The position numbers were made by a program, and so were the translations under genes. This document shows, in pieces, positions 49,065 to 60,305 of a stretch of 64,000 bases of DNA. Location of the stretch: assembly GCF_011075055.1 (NCBI RefSeq), contig NW_025401124.1, forward strand, positions 237,576 to 301,575, read 5' to 3'. This DNA comes from Mangifera indica. Taxonomy: Eukaryota; Streptophyta; Magnoliopsida; Sapindales; Anacardiaceae. The notes under the pieces were generated by a model that did no database searches, was not told the origin of the DNA, and saw only the letters and a list, made by a program, of their open reading frames with translations. Positions within the stretch are counted from its first letter, which is position 1, and each line of letters starts with the position of its first letter.

Positions 49065-50154
49065 TTAATAGATTCTTCTTGGGAGAAGAAACATATAACA
49101 TGGGATTGTTGACACGTAAGACTTTGTGCTTAAAATTGTGTGTGCATGTTTCTTAAGAGTAGAAAGCAAGATAGGAATCTTCTTGAAGATATTCATAAAC
49201 CGATGAGTCCATGTCATAATAAGGATAGGTATAAGGTAGGGCATTTGGATGGATAGGAATATATGGTAATTCTCCATCAATAGGTGAAATCTGTTAACTG
49301 GAAAAAGATAGGTCTAGAGAAGCTTAAAGTGAGATGTCCATTGCTTGAAAGTGACGTGAGGACAAGCAACGTGGAGCTTTATGCTTTGAATTGAGCTTTT
49401 CATAAAAGAGATCCTTTGCTTTGTTGATTTAGGTAATGTATGGGTTTGGATATAATTCCCAAGGAGCATCGTCAGTAAGTGTGGGCTAGACTTAATGTGG
49501 TATGATTGAATTGGCTTCTATAATGGATCGTTCCAAATTGTGATATTTCTGGGCATATTTCAGTTTGTCTTTTTGAAGATTGTAGGGAAGATGTACATAC
49601 TTGTGAACCGTAGTCTTAGACAGTACATTCTTGTGGAACTTAAGGACTTGGGCCATGTGAGTGAAGAAGAGAATTGAGTATTGGGCTTTAGTTGATCTGT
49701 TGAAACTTTGATGTTCAAGTTAACATTGAAAAAATATGCTTGTCCACCAGGGAAGATGGTAAAACCATTAGAGAAAAACTTGGAATGAAGTAAACTCTAG
49801 GTCAAAAGGTCCATGTTCAAGCTTGTAGAGCCATGAAAGCATTTGGCTAACTGGAAATTCAATGGTTATGGTATATTTGGCAAGGAGATACCATAAAAAC
49901 CAGAGAGAATTCCAAGTAAAGTCTCGAGGAATGTTTTTGATAGAAAAAAAAGTAATATAAGGAAAATCAAGGTGGACTCCAAGAGTGCCAAGGGTGAAAG
50001 AGCCAGTGTCTTGTATGGCAAGGTTCTGGTAATGAAACATGAAATGTTTAAAGTTGTTGGTTTCGTCAAGAAGGAAAGTGTGAAAGATGGAAGGAAATTG
50101 TGGGGGTAAGTCAGATATACCTAGGGGTAAAAGAAGGTCATATTGGGTGACCAT
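49065..50154 (-). pseudogene. Viral ORF downstream of RNase H, unknown function
   Basis: The 128-codon frame 50154-49768 begins MVTQYDLLLPLGISD and is followed by further broken frames to about 49065. It lies between RNase H and the non-coding region, where florendoviruses carry a second ORF of unknown function (from memory). No motif is recognised. It is rich in Phe, Leu and Tyr. Confidence 0.5.
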
Positions 50155-50199
50155 AAGTAAGATGGTTAAAATGTGGATTAGAGAAGTGAGGATTTCTAC

Positions 50200-51420
50200 G
50201 GGCTTTAATAGGGTAGTTTAGAGAGGAAATCAAGGACAATATTGTCTTTTCCTTTAATGTGTCGCATAATGAAGGATTAATTTGAAAACCATTAAATCCA
50301 TCGAACAAGTTGTGGATGAGGAAGCTTTTTTGCTTTTGGCAACAACATTGAAGGGAAAGAAGTCATATCTAATTCAACAATGAAGCGATAACCACTGAGA
50401 TAGAACTCAAATAGTTCAATGCCACATTTTACTACCAAAATTTCTTTGAAGGTTGGGTGATAGTTTTGTTCAGCAAGCTTGAAATGTCCACTTTTATATC
50501 CACAAACGTGTCTGGTTCCTAAAATTTCTTCAAGAAGGATAATAGACCAAGAATTATTGCTTGCGTCAGTTTGGAGGATTTTAGTACCTGTGGATGGTAT
50601 TTTGAGAGAGAGAAGTTTTGGAATAATAGCCTTGAGTTGTTTGATAAAAGAAGTCTGGGCCTTTGTCTAAGAAGGAGGATTTTTCTTGAGCATATGGTTT
50701 AGAGTTTGAGTCAGCTTATTGAGTCGAGGAGCAAATTCAGAAACATAATTAACAATGCCTAAAAATTGCTGAACTTGTTTCATAGTAAGACTCTCGTCAG
50801 GAAAGTCTTGTAAATGAGTAGCAATATGTGGTTGAGGGACATAAGTGCCATTTGAAATCTTCATTCCTAAAAACTCAATGGAATCCATGCCAATTTGCAT
50901 CTTTTTTTTTTTTTAAAGCAAAACGCCATAGTTCTTGACAAGATTATGGAATTGGATCAAAAGGTTGACATGTTCCTTTTTTGTATATGAGAACAATAAA
51001 ATGTCATAAATATAGATGAGAGCATTATCTTGGATTAGGCCAAAGATTATAGTCATGGCCTTTTGAAATAGTGATGAGGTAGTTTTGAGTCCAAATGGCA
51101 TAATAGTTGACTGATAATGATAGCCTAGGAGAGTGAATGCAGTTTTAGGCCTAACTTCAGGTTGGATTCCTAACTGCCAGAATCTAGCTTTAAGGTCAAA
51201 TTTGGATAAGACCATTGCTTGGGCCAATCGAGCAAAGAAATGTTATTTGTTGGGTATAAGGAACTTGTCATCTTGAAGAAAATCATTCAAGGGCTTATAG
51301 TTGATTACAAGCCTCATTTTTCCTCGTACTTGCTCAGCTCACTCATTGACATAAAAAGCAGCATAAGCCCATAAAGATTGAGTGGGTTCAATGAGTCCTC
51401 CTTGCTTTAATTAAGAAAGT
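50200..51420 (-). pseudogene. Pararetroviral reverse transcriptase and RNase H, broken
   Basis: Frames 51227-50913 and 50900-50667 hold reverse transcriptase motifs: SKFDLKARFWQLGI, TIMPFGLKT, the catalytic box region at YIYDILLFS, and FLGMKISNGTYVPQPHI followed by QQFLGIVNYVSEFAP. The catalytic box should contain two adjacent Asp residues, and here the first is Tyr. A frameshift in an A-rich tract near 50905-50915 separates the two frames. RNase H sequence follows to about 50200 in pieces. The enzyme copied viral RNA into DNA; this copy cannot. Confidence 0.85.
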
Positions 51421-51451
51421 TCTTGTTCAGCTTGTTGTTGCAGGTAAGGAT

Positions 51452-51995
51452 TTAAGCCATTATGACTGGCTTTGGTAGGATTGACATCCTCATTCTTTTT
51501 AAAGGGAAGAGTGATGAAAAATTCAGGGAGTTTCCATAATGGTTTGTCACACTTAAGCAAAAATTTGGAATGACTAGTTGCATATGATTATCAAACAATT
51601 TGTTGGCGAAAAGCATCGAAGGGGGCAATGGTAAAGTAATTGGGAATCTTGCTCCAGGAAATAAACTGCTAGGAATATTACAATCCATCAGAGCGAAGAT
51701 TAATCCATTTATCCAAAAACGTCTGGATAAGATGAAATCCAATGATAGTGTCTTTGCCATAGAGATCAGAGGCTAAGAATTTGTGGGAAATATTGATCGA
51801 CAAAAATGGTTGGAGGATTATGGTTTTACTGATAGCTTCTGTAGCAAAAACTTCACTATTGGTAACATGAAAATATTGTTTGAAAGGTTTCCAATAAGAA
51901 GGAGGAATCACTTTAGGTTTCAGAATTGAAGATACTACACTAGTATCAATGGGAGCAATGATCTTGATTGGCTTTTCATATTTGTGAATAAGCAA
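51452..51995 (-). pseudogene. Pararetroviral aspartic-protease region, broken
   Basis: Frame 51995-51678 contains IIAPIDTSVVSS, at the place of the retroviral-type protease active site D-T/S-G, but with Ser instead of Gly. Overlapping frame 51760-51452 carries the continuation, so a frameshift lies near 51680-51760. The protease would have cut the viral polyprotein. Confidence 0.55.
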
Positions 51996-52232
51996 CTTAA
52001 GTTCAACAAGAGGCTACTGATGGTGAAAATTGTGAGACGACATCATGACACCATAAAAGTTAAGAAGAGTATTATCAAGGGAAGTATCTGAATCAGTGTC
52101 AGATTCATACAAGATGAAATCCAAATTGGAGTGCTCAGAGTCAGTCTCAAAGTAAAGAGATTCAACATCATGTTTTTAAAGACTAGCAATATGAGAGAGT
52201 TGTTAGAGCTTCTTTTGGCTTTTATGCATAAG

Positions 52233-52274
52233 ACAATTTTTGGAGAAATGTCCTTTCTTTTTGCATATGAAACA
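52233..52274 (-). pseudogene. CCHC zinc knuckle of the viral coat protein
   Basis: The minus strand encodes C-X2-C-X4-H-X4-C (starts CFICKKKGHFSKNC), the nucleic-acid-binding knuckle found at the C-terminal end of Caulimoviridae coat proteins, just before the protease. Confidence 0.8.
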
Positions 52275-52289
52275 ATGATCATACTTTTT

Positions 52290-53715
52290 GAAGGTTTTCT
52301 TCTTTCTAAAAAATCTTTGTCTGTGGTGTCATGGCTTAAAATAATCTGACTTGCATCAGGATTTAAGATTATATTTCCAATGATGCTTTTTCTTAGAAGT
52401 AAGACAACTACAAAGTTTATCTCTAGAAGAATATTTGATTTTTAGGTCAGGACGATCATAAGTTTTTCTCAAGGATTTGCCAAGTTTGTCCACATTGGTC
52501 AGGAATTTGGACTTATTACAGAGCATTTGGAGTTGATTTAAGATCGTCTAAAATGCAACCTTGGAATTTGAGAAATCTGAGGGATTCATTGCCCAAAGGT
52601 TTGGGAAATTGATTTAAATAGGCTTGCTTCAAGTTAGGATCATCAACTCCTTTGAGGATATAGAACCGAGCATGAGCCTTTTTGAAATATTTTTCTAGGT
52701 CCTTTGGATTAAAAGAACAACATTTGAGCTTGAAAAACTTTTCTCTTGCTTGATCAGCAATATGAACAGGACTTCAAAAAAATTCAACGTAAATATTATA
52801 CATGAATTGATCAATATCAAGAAGTCGTAAGAGTTGAATCTATCTATACTGGGCTAATGCAATCCACCATTCCTTTAGATCACCAGTAAAATAGGATACA
52901 AATGAAGTAAGTACTTGCACAAGATTAGCACCAGGTTTTAACATCTCATTGTTGAGCCACCCAGTCATCTCATGAATTCTATTGCGGTATTGAAACACCG
53001 AAATATCATCAAAAGTAAAAATTTGAAATTTGGAATTAGTAGTAGACACATATTAAGAAGTTCCAGAAGTAGGCTCTGTCTCATGAGGGTTTGTAGGTTG
53101 ATACTCCATTATGGATTCTTCTTCATCCCGGGGATTTGAGGTTTGGCCATATTCATATACAAAAATCCACTATGGGCTGGATGGATTAGATTGATGGGAA
53201 TGAAGAGAATACTGATAAGAGGTAGAAAGGATGGATGTAGTGTTTGAACATGTATCATGTAAGGGGTGATTGCTCTTTTGGGCCATGAGATAATCACTGA
53301 TAGGATTAGGAAAAATGGCTTGTTGGGAAGGATAAGTGTCTATAGAAATAGGTTTGGAAATGACAATGGTTTTTCCTCGATCAGGAGGAGTAGGTGGTGT
53401 AGGAGTAACAGTTGGTTTAGGAACAGAATGAGTTCTTTTGGGTGGAGCTGAAGGATGCAATAATGAAAAGTTACCAAAAATGCTTTTGTATTTTTCAAAA
53501 CCATTAAGATATCGGTTAGTATGGATTCGTTGAGCTTCTTTGGGAGGTAAGGAAGGAGGGGGTGTATTATAGAGTTGAAAGAGAATGGATGATGGACTGG
53601 CAATTTTGGGTCCCTGTTGGATCATGGTCTTTAAATAGGCTAATTGGGCTTTTAGAGAGTTCATTTCTTGCTTGATTTTTGTTAAAATCTTACTTAAGGT
53701 TAGGGGTAGAACCAT
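52290..53715 (-). pseudogene. Pararetroviral coiled-coil and coat-protein region, broken
   Basis: Frame 53718-53170 begins with a coiled-coil-like stretch (KIKQEMNSLKAQLAYLK) and Pro-rich sequence. Frame 53049-52840 (FQYRNRIHEMTGWLNNEML, FTGDLKEWW) resembles the conserved core of Caulimoviridae capsid proteins, and broken frames connect it to the zinc knuckle. Several stops are present. Confidence 0.65.
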
Positions 53716-54193
53716 CATTTATTAAACAAATTTAAAAATTTAAAGTTCTTTCACATTTTCCATTCCAGATTTAAAAATCTCATAATTTTCCCCTTATCCA
53801 AAGTTTGAAAAGTAACAATTTTTTTCTCTTCTCTCTGACGACAATTCATTATCAACTAGAGAAGGAGAGGACAACATACTATGAGGGAGAGGACGATTGA
53901 CAGCTAATGATTGTGAATCGTTGCCAAAGAGAAGAGGAAAAAACTCTAGTGAGAAAATTGTTATTTTTCAAACTTTGGGTGGAAGGGGAAATTGTGAGAT
54001 TTTTAAACTTGGAGAGAAAAATGTGATAAATTTTAATTTAAAATTTTTTTTTAGTAAATGATGATTTTGTTCTTAATTTTAACTAAGATTTTTAACAGAA
54101 ATTGAGTCATGGGTGGGTACTTAGGTTTTAAAAATTTTATGGGTGTGTATTTGTCTTTGAATTAAAACTTGGGTGGAAAATAGTCCTTTGGCC
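53716..54193. mobile_element. Partial MULE-type MITE adjoining the viral insertion
   Basis: The right end is the inverse of GGCCAAAGGACTATTTTCC, the MULE-type terminus. A long inverted repeat (AAAATCTCA.AATTT.CCCC.T at 53768-53822 and its inverse at 53954-54004) folds around a 130-bp loop. The matching left terminus is missing where the viral sequence starts. Confidence 0.5.
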
Positions 54194-55098
54194 TTTACCA
54201 AAGGACTATGTCCCACCCAAAGTTTGATGAAAAGACAAACATACACCCAAGGGAGATCAAAAACTCAAATACCCATCCAAGGTTTACTTCATTGCCACAC
54301 ACCCAAGAATTTTCTATTAGGGTTAAGGGAAAAAATGGTTATTTTATCAGTAATATTAAAATAAATAAAATATATTTCATTTTCCCTTTATTTGGAAAAC
54401 TAACAATTTTTTTAGGATTAAATTTTGAAAAATTCACTTTTCCTTCTAAGGTTCGATTTTCTAGTAAAACCCTTCCCTTTTTGGCAACTGACATTGTATG
54501 ACCATCTCTTTCCCTTCTTCCGACCTTGTTTTTGTTGAAAAATAAGTCTTTACCTTAACAAAGATCAATCATCTTCATCCAGATGAATCGATGAGGTCAT
54601 CGATTTTGCTTTGTCGGTTAGAATCAATGATCACGTTTGGAACCATGGCCTAGAAGAAGACTGAAAGGTGATGAAAATGTGGCGGGATGTAGTTGATTCA
54701 ATGGAAACATGTTGACCTTTGATTTGTCATTGGTTGGAGCTTTTTCACATGTTATTGGAGTCATCGGCGATGGCAAAGGAGAAGGGAGGACGAAGATAAT
54801 GGTCATTGCTATTGCCATCGTTAAAGAAAAGAAAACCTAAGGATTTTTTTGGGGGTGGGAAGTCACTTTTCAAAGTTGAGATCTGGGGTGAAATGTCAAT
54901 TTTCAAAAGCTAGGGGGAAGAATGAGATCAATTTATATATTTTTTAATAATATTATTGAAATAATAATTTTACCTTTATATTTAATAATAATTTTAATGG
55001 AAGTTTAGAGACTAGTGGGTATTTGGGTTTTTAAACTCCCATGGTTATGTTTTTGTCTTTTCACCAAACCTTGGGTGGAAAATAGTCCTTTGGCCTTG
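54194..55098. mobile_element. MULE-type MITE
   Basis: The left end (AAAGGACTATGTCCCACCC from about 54200) and right end (inverse of GGCCAAAGGACTATTTTCC, ending 55098) are inverted copies, as are about 60 further bases (GTTTGATGAAAAGACAAAC...). It abuts the preceding element directly. Short frames inside (54624-54818) have no known domain. No convincing 9-bp duplication was found. Confidence 0.6.
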
Positions 55099-56533
55099 AT
55101 TTAAATGGATTCGCACTCTAAAAAAGTTAGATGAAGGTAAGATATGACTTCTGACAAGTTGTGTTGTGCAAGCAAGGAAGAAGACAAGATCAAAGTGGCA
55201 AAGGATATGAAATTCTAAGTTGGAGGGTTTGGATTTGAAACTTTTGGTATTCTTGACAAATTTGATACAGTAATTGCTAAGCTGGCTATGGACTTGGGAT
55301 GTCATTTGCTTGTTGTGAGCTTAAGTAAGGTTTTCCTGTTAAAAGAAAAAAAATCTTAACTTATGTGATTTTATGGGAATAGTTTGAGTGACAAAGATAG
55401 AAAATCCCCAAATGTAAGAGCATGAGTTCGAGACCCACTAACAGTCTATTAAAATCAAACTGTTGATTTACTTGTTATAATGGTTATAGGGTTGATCACT
55501 GGACTTTGGAAAGATTTTCTCACTACTAAAAAAGAGTCTTAACTTATATGTTTCACTGATTGTAGAATCAGTTACTAGACTTGGAATTTTACTTGTTTGA
55601 TATGGTCAATTCAGATTTGATTATCATAAAGGTAACTTGACAAGTAAGAAATGAGAAAAAAGAAAAAACCTAATGACTATTTCCAACTTGAACTATGCCT
55701 AAATGACAAGTTGTCATTCTTGAAGTTGAAAAATGACATTTTCCCACCTTTCTCAAAAGTCAAATATTAGTTTTAAGGATCATATATTATTTTTATTCGG
55801 TTATAAATTACATAAATATTATATAATTAATATCATTTACACCCTTAAAATTTAAACAAATCATGTTTCTTTTCGTTAACTTAAAAATTTATCACTTAGA
55901 TATATATATGGAATTGTTATTGCTATAAATATACAGGATATTTAATACAATCGTACTTCAGATTTGCGACATTTATTGTTGTCAATAGTTGTTTTATTAA
56001 TTTGCATTATCTCCTCACCAAAAAGTGTTTGGCTTGTAGTTGCTTTGATATTGACACTTTGAAAATGAGAGAGCCCTAAATTTCTAGTCAAGAAAAAGAG
56101 TAACAATGATGTAGCATATTGATATCGAGATGTAGTTTGACTAACAAAAGTAAGGGCATTCAAACAATAAAAAGAGTATGAGTTTGAAACTTGCAGACAA
56201 CATATCGGTATTAAACTCTTGATTTATTTGGTGTAGTGATTATGAGATTGATAATTGAATTCAGAGTTTTATCTATTTGATATGGTCAGTTCGACTCAAA
56301 TAATGGTTTATCATTAAAATGACGAGGCATATCCTTAAAACCAATTTCTTAATATGAGAATAAATACTTCAATTAAAAGGAGGGGAGATTGAAAATATAA
56401 TTTACCCATAATATAAGAAAAAGAAAAGTAGTGAACATAAATAATGTTTAGGGATTGTTCATACGTTGGTGTAAACTTTGTGATACTATGGAAGTATCTA
56501 TGAGTTGATTTGAGCTAAGTTGAATATGAAAAA
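55099..56533. other. Intergenic DNA without recognised genes
   Basis: AT-rich sequence. Words such as GAGTTCGAGACCCACTA...TATTAAAATCAAACTGTTGATTTACTTG near 55425 recur in diverged form near 56170-56240, suggesting a small repeat pair. No coding region is supported. Confidence 0.4.
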
Positions 56534-56793
56534 AGGTTAATTAAAGCTTAGCTAAAATCGAAAACAAAAAGTTTGAGCTTGAATCACTTGAGTTGATAAT
56601 GAGTTCATTGGAGAAACTCCTTATAAACTATTGAAGAAGAAGAAGAGATATCAAAAAGAAGAAAAGTCATAAAAGAAGATGAATATATTAATGACTTGAT
56701 CAAATCGAGTTGGCTCGACTTGATCTTGAGCTTGGCTCATTTAAATTGAACACCAAGTCGAACCTGAGTTTACTAAGCTTAGATTTACCCTTA

Positions 56794-57244
56794 TAAAGTT
56801 GGATTCAAACTGAGTTGATTTGATCTTGTTTGTTAGCTTAACTCGAATAAGCTTGAAATGAGCTCAACTTAGTAAGCATGAGCCTATGAATTTTATATTA
56901 TTGAGCTCAACTCAAGTCTAGGAGATGTTTAGCTCATCGAGCTTGCAAGCCTAGAAAAGTTTTATTTGAATAAGTTAAAACGACGTTATTTTGATAAATA
57001 AGCATCAAAATGTGTCATTTTGATTAATTTTGACTCATATATAGTATCAAACAAAGTTCAACTCAAACTTGATTCAATACTATATCGAACTCAAGTTGAA
57101 TTTGAATTCAACTCCCTTCAAGCTGAGAAGAACTCAAATTGGATCAAAGGGAGCTCGCCGAGCTCGACTTTTTCAAATCGAATTGAACTCAAACTGACCA
57201 AAGCTTGAGCTTGGCTTTTAAGCTCATCTCGAATCTAGGCCTTA
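56794..57244. mobile_element. Diverged hAT-type MITE, family of 35515-35844
   Basis: The left end TAAAGTTGGATTCAAACTGAG and the inverse right end TAAGGCCTAGATTCGAGATG match the family terminus TA.GGTTGGA.TCGA. Arms rich in GAGCTC/CTTGAGC surround an AACGACGTTATTTTG centre similar to the other copy. The target duplication has decayed. Confidence 0.55.
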
Positions 57245-57450
57245 CGCCTAGTAGTATTGCAAAATTACTGTCACACATTGTAATTTATCTATAGTTCCTT
57301 GATAGCTTTAATTTCACTTATAAGTAAATTGAATGAAAAACTTAAAATTTATCATGAATTTAACATTAGTCTATTCATATATATCAATTTATGGGCCGTC
57401 TATATAGTATTTTAGTACTATAGTAGATTTTCCAATATATACGTGATAAA

Positions 57451-59768
57451 TTTTATTATGGGAAATTAAATTAATTTTCCATTTTGCCCCTTATGAAGCA
57501 AAAATGCCATTTTTTCCTATTCCTAAACAAAAATGCCTACTTTTTTTATTCCTAAGCAAAAATGCCCTTCATATTTTTTAAAATACCAAAACAATGTTTC
57601 ACATATCTATATAAACTCGCTCACTTTCACTCTCATTACATACACTTCTTATATCACTCAAACACTTACTCTCACTCTCATTTTTACTCAATATCAATTA
57701 CTGCAAGTTCGTTCAAAACAAGGAAGTTCGTATTTCTAAATTAAAAAAAACTACATGTTCGAATACCCTAGAAAGATGAAAATTAAAATAGCGAAAAAAT
57801 AGAACTGAAATTCGAAATCTGCACATTGAAATATCTTAGAATATTAAAAATTGAAAAATCATATGAAAATCTAAAAATACGAGTCGACATATCCTAAAAT
57901 GATAAAAATAAAAAAAATGACCTTGAATTGCAAAAACTAACCGTTGAAATACCCTGAAATGACAAAAATTGAAAAATCGAACTAAAATTCAAAAAACACA
58001 TGTTGAAATATCTAAGAATAACAACAATCGAAAAAATGAAATAAAATTTGAAAATGACATGTCTAAAAACCTAAAAATGATAAATATTAAAAAAAAACTA
58101 AAATTCGAAATCTACACGTTCAAATGCCCTAAAATGTGGAAAACCAAAAAATCACATAAAAATCTGAAAAGTATGAGACGAAATATCCCGTAATAACAAT
58201 GATCGAAAAACTGAACAAAAATTTTAAAAATACAAGTCTAAAAACCTAGAAGTGACAAATATTGAAAAACGAAACTGAAATTCGAAATCTACTCATTAAA
58301 ATAATCTAGAATGTTAAAAACTGAAAAATTGCTTGAAAATCTGAAAAGTACGAGACGAAATATCCCATAATAATAACAATCGAACAATTGGACAAATTTT
58401 TTAAAACTACATATCCAAAAACCTTAAAATGACCAAAAAAAAATAGAATTGAAATTCAAATTTTATACGTTGAAATACCCTAGAATATTAATAATAAAAA
58501 AATTACTCAGAAATTTGAAAAGTATGAGTTGATATATCCTATAATGACCAAAAAAACAAAAAACAGATTTGAATTTCGAATACTAAATGTTAAATAGTTT
58601 AGAAATGAAAAAACTGAAATTAGAAAATTACATAAGAAAACGACCGTAGAAGGCACAAAAATAATGAAACAGACATAAAATTTGAAAATGACATGTCCAA
58701 GAAACCTAAATTAGAAAAAACGAACATAAAATTCGAAAATTGTACGTTTAATTAGCTTAGTATGAAAAAAATAGAAAAATCAATCTGAAATTCCATAATT
58801 ACGTCGTAAAATGGATCTATAAAAGCACAAAAATAAAGAAAAGAGCATCAAATTCAAAAACTACATATCGAAAAACATTAAAACAGGAAAAATGGATATA
58901 AAATTCAAAAATTATACGTGGAAAAACCTTAGGGTTGAAAAATATCAATTTACCCCCTTATAAATTTTCTTCTCTCAAACAGGTCCAAAATTTACCTTTG
59001 CCCCTTATCAATTTTCTAATCTCTTATAGGCCTTATAATTTTAAAAAAGTCAATTTCCTTTCAAACCCCTCAGATTCCATGTTTTTCATTGATTAACCCA
59101 CGAGTTAATGTAAAATTTCCAACTGGCCCTTGTGGATTTCCCCTTCTTCTCTTGGGCCCTAATATTTTGAAAAAGCTCAATTTCGCCCATGGGTGGTTTA
59201 ATTTACCCTGAGGGATCTAGGGTTCCTCGGGATGGATCTTTGGCCAATCTAACCTATTTTTCGGTCAAAATTTGTCATTTCAGCCTTCAGTTTCAAGCAA
59301 ATCAAATCTACACATCCTATAACATAATAGCCCTAAACAATTTGAAGCAAAACAACCAAGATTCAAAACATTTTATACATTGTTCAAAATCAAAACCTTA
59401 AATGTTCAAACCTCAAAATCTTTATCAAATCTCAATAATCATAACAATAAATTGGTTCAAACAAGATTAGGATGATATACTAATCTTATTTGCCTTTTTT
59501 GGTCATCGAAAAACACAAAAAGTCGATAAAAAAGACGAAAATATGATGCGCCCATGGAAGACCCGTGAGAGACCTGTGATTTTCTTTGAATTTCAACAAT
59601 GTATTGGGGGAAATGTGGGAAGGAATATGTAAAATTCTTGGTTTATATATAAAGGCAATTTGGTCATTTCGCAAAAAAGAGGACATTTTTGCTTAATCCT
59701 TAGATTTTTGGACAATTTTCTCAACCCCCCTTTGTTTTAGGTAATTAATTTAATTTCTCTTTTATTAA
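57451..59768. mobile_element. 2.3-kb terminal-inverted-repeat element with an internal tandem array
   Basis: The element at 57460-59759 has ends GGGAAATTAAATTAATT and, inverted, GAGAAATTAAATTAATT (16 of 17). The flanks TTTTATTAT and TTTTATTAA agree at 8 of 9, pointing to a 9-bp target duplication and a MULE-like origin. About half of it is a degenerate array (57745-58925). The rest, on both sides, contains patches like TTTTGCCCCTTATGAAG. No transposase motif is present, so it is non-autonomous. Confidence 0.65.
57745..58925. repeat. Degenerate tandem array, unit about 60 bp
   Basis: Some twenty copies of a loose unit appear: an ACATGTTGAAATACCCTAGAA-like start, then TGAAAATTGAAAAATC, then a GAACTGAAATTCGAAAA-like end. 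Units vary in length and sequence, with many A insertions. Frames across the array are not conserved, so it is not coding. Confidence 0.75.
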
Positions 59769-59915
59769 ATACCTGATATGGTCTGCTAGACATGAATAAA
59801 ATATAGATCAATTTATTATTTCGCACCAAATGTTCCATAGAACTATAATTTTCCACTCTTAAAGTTTCACAAAGCTATTTCCCAACTCATTTATCAAACT
59901 CTGAATTTGAACAAA

Positions 59916-60305
59916 GGTTAGTTAGAGCTCAAGGAAAATTTAAAATGAAAAGTTCAAGCTTGGATCACTTGAGTTGATAATGAGTTCACTGGAGAATCTT
60001 CTTATAAACTATCAAAGAAAAAGAACAGTTATTGAAAAGAAGAAAAGTCATAAAAGAAGATGAATATATTAATGACTTTCTGAAGACTTGTTCAAATTGA
60101 GTTGGCTCGACTCGATATTGAGAGCTTGACTCATTTAAATTGAACACTAAATCGAACCTAAGTTGACAAGGTTTGGATCCACCCTTATAAGATTGGATTC
60201 AAACTGAGCTGACTCGAGCTTATTTGTTAGCTCGATTCGAATGAGCTTAAAATGAGCTCAACTTAGGTAACCTCGAGCCTAATAATTTTATATTATCGAG
60301 CTCAA
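59916..60305. repeat. Tandem duplication unit, copy 2, left part
   Basis: Matches 56534-56918 of copy 1. It is cut at 60305 by the hAT transposon and resumes at 63445. Confidence 0.75.

Larger units (their letters stand above)
46410..53715 (-). other. Endogenous pararetrovirus (Caulimoviridae), one genome length, decayed
   Basis: An old viral copy on the minus strand. Read from 53715 downward: coiled-coil and coat-protein region, zinc knuckle, aspartic-protease region, reverse transcriptase, RNase H, a further ORF, a non-coding region with TATA box and tRNA-Met primer site, movement protein, then the start of the coiled-coil region again. A 29-base sequence (AATTGGGCTTTTAGAGA...) occurs at 46414-46442 and 53642-53670 with one mismatch, so the insertion closes on itself after about 7.23 kb, the usual genome size of the family. 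No LTRs or integrase are present, which excludes a gypsy element. Many stops and frameshifts break it. The order with one extra downstream ORF resembles florendoviruses or petuviruses (inferred). The exact host junctions are not visible. Confidence 0.88.
56534..59915. repeat. Tandem duplication unit, copy 1 (about 3.4 kb)
   Basis: 56534-57410 is similar throughout to 59916-60305 joined to 63445-63984; for example CACTTGAGTTGATAATGAG, AAGAAGATGAATATATTAAT and AAAACTTAAAATTTATCATG occur in both. The start-to-start distance is about 3,382 bp. Copy 1 continues into the 2.3-kb inverted-repeat element at 57460. Copy 2 reaches the same element's start (GGGAAATTAAA) at 63984 just before the window ends. 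Confidence 0.75.

Noticed and set aside
50479..50670. Plus-strand frame inside the viral insertion
   Set aside because: Antisense to reverse transcriptase/RNase H sequence with no domain of its own.
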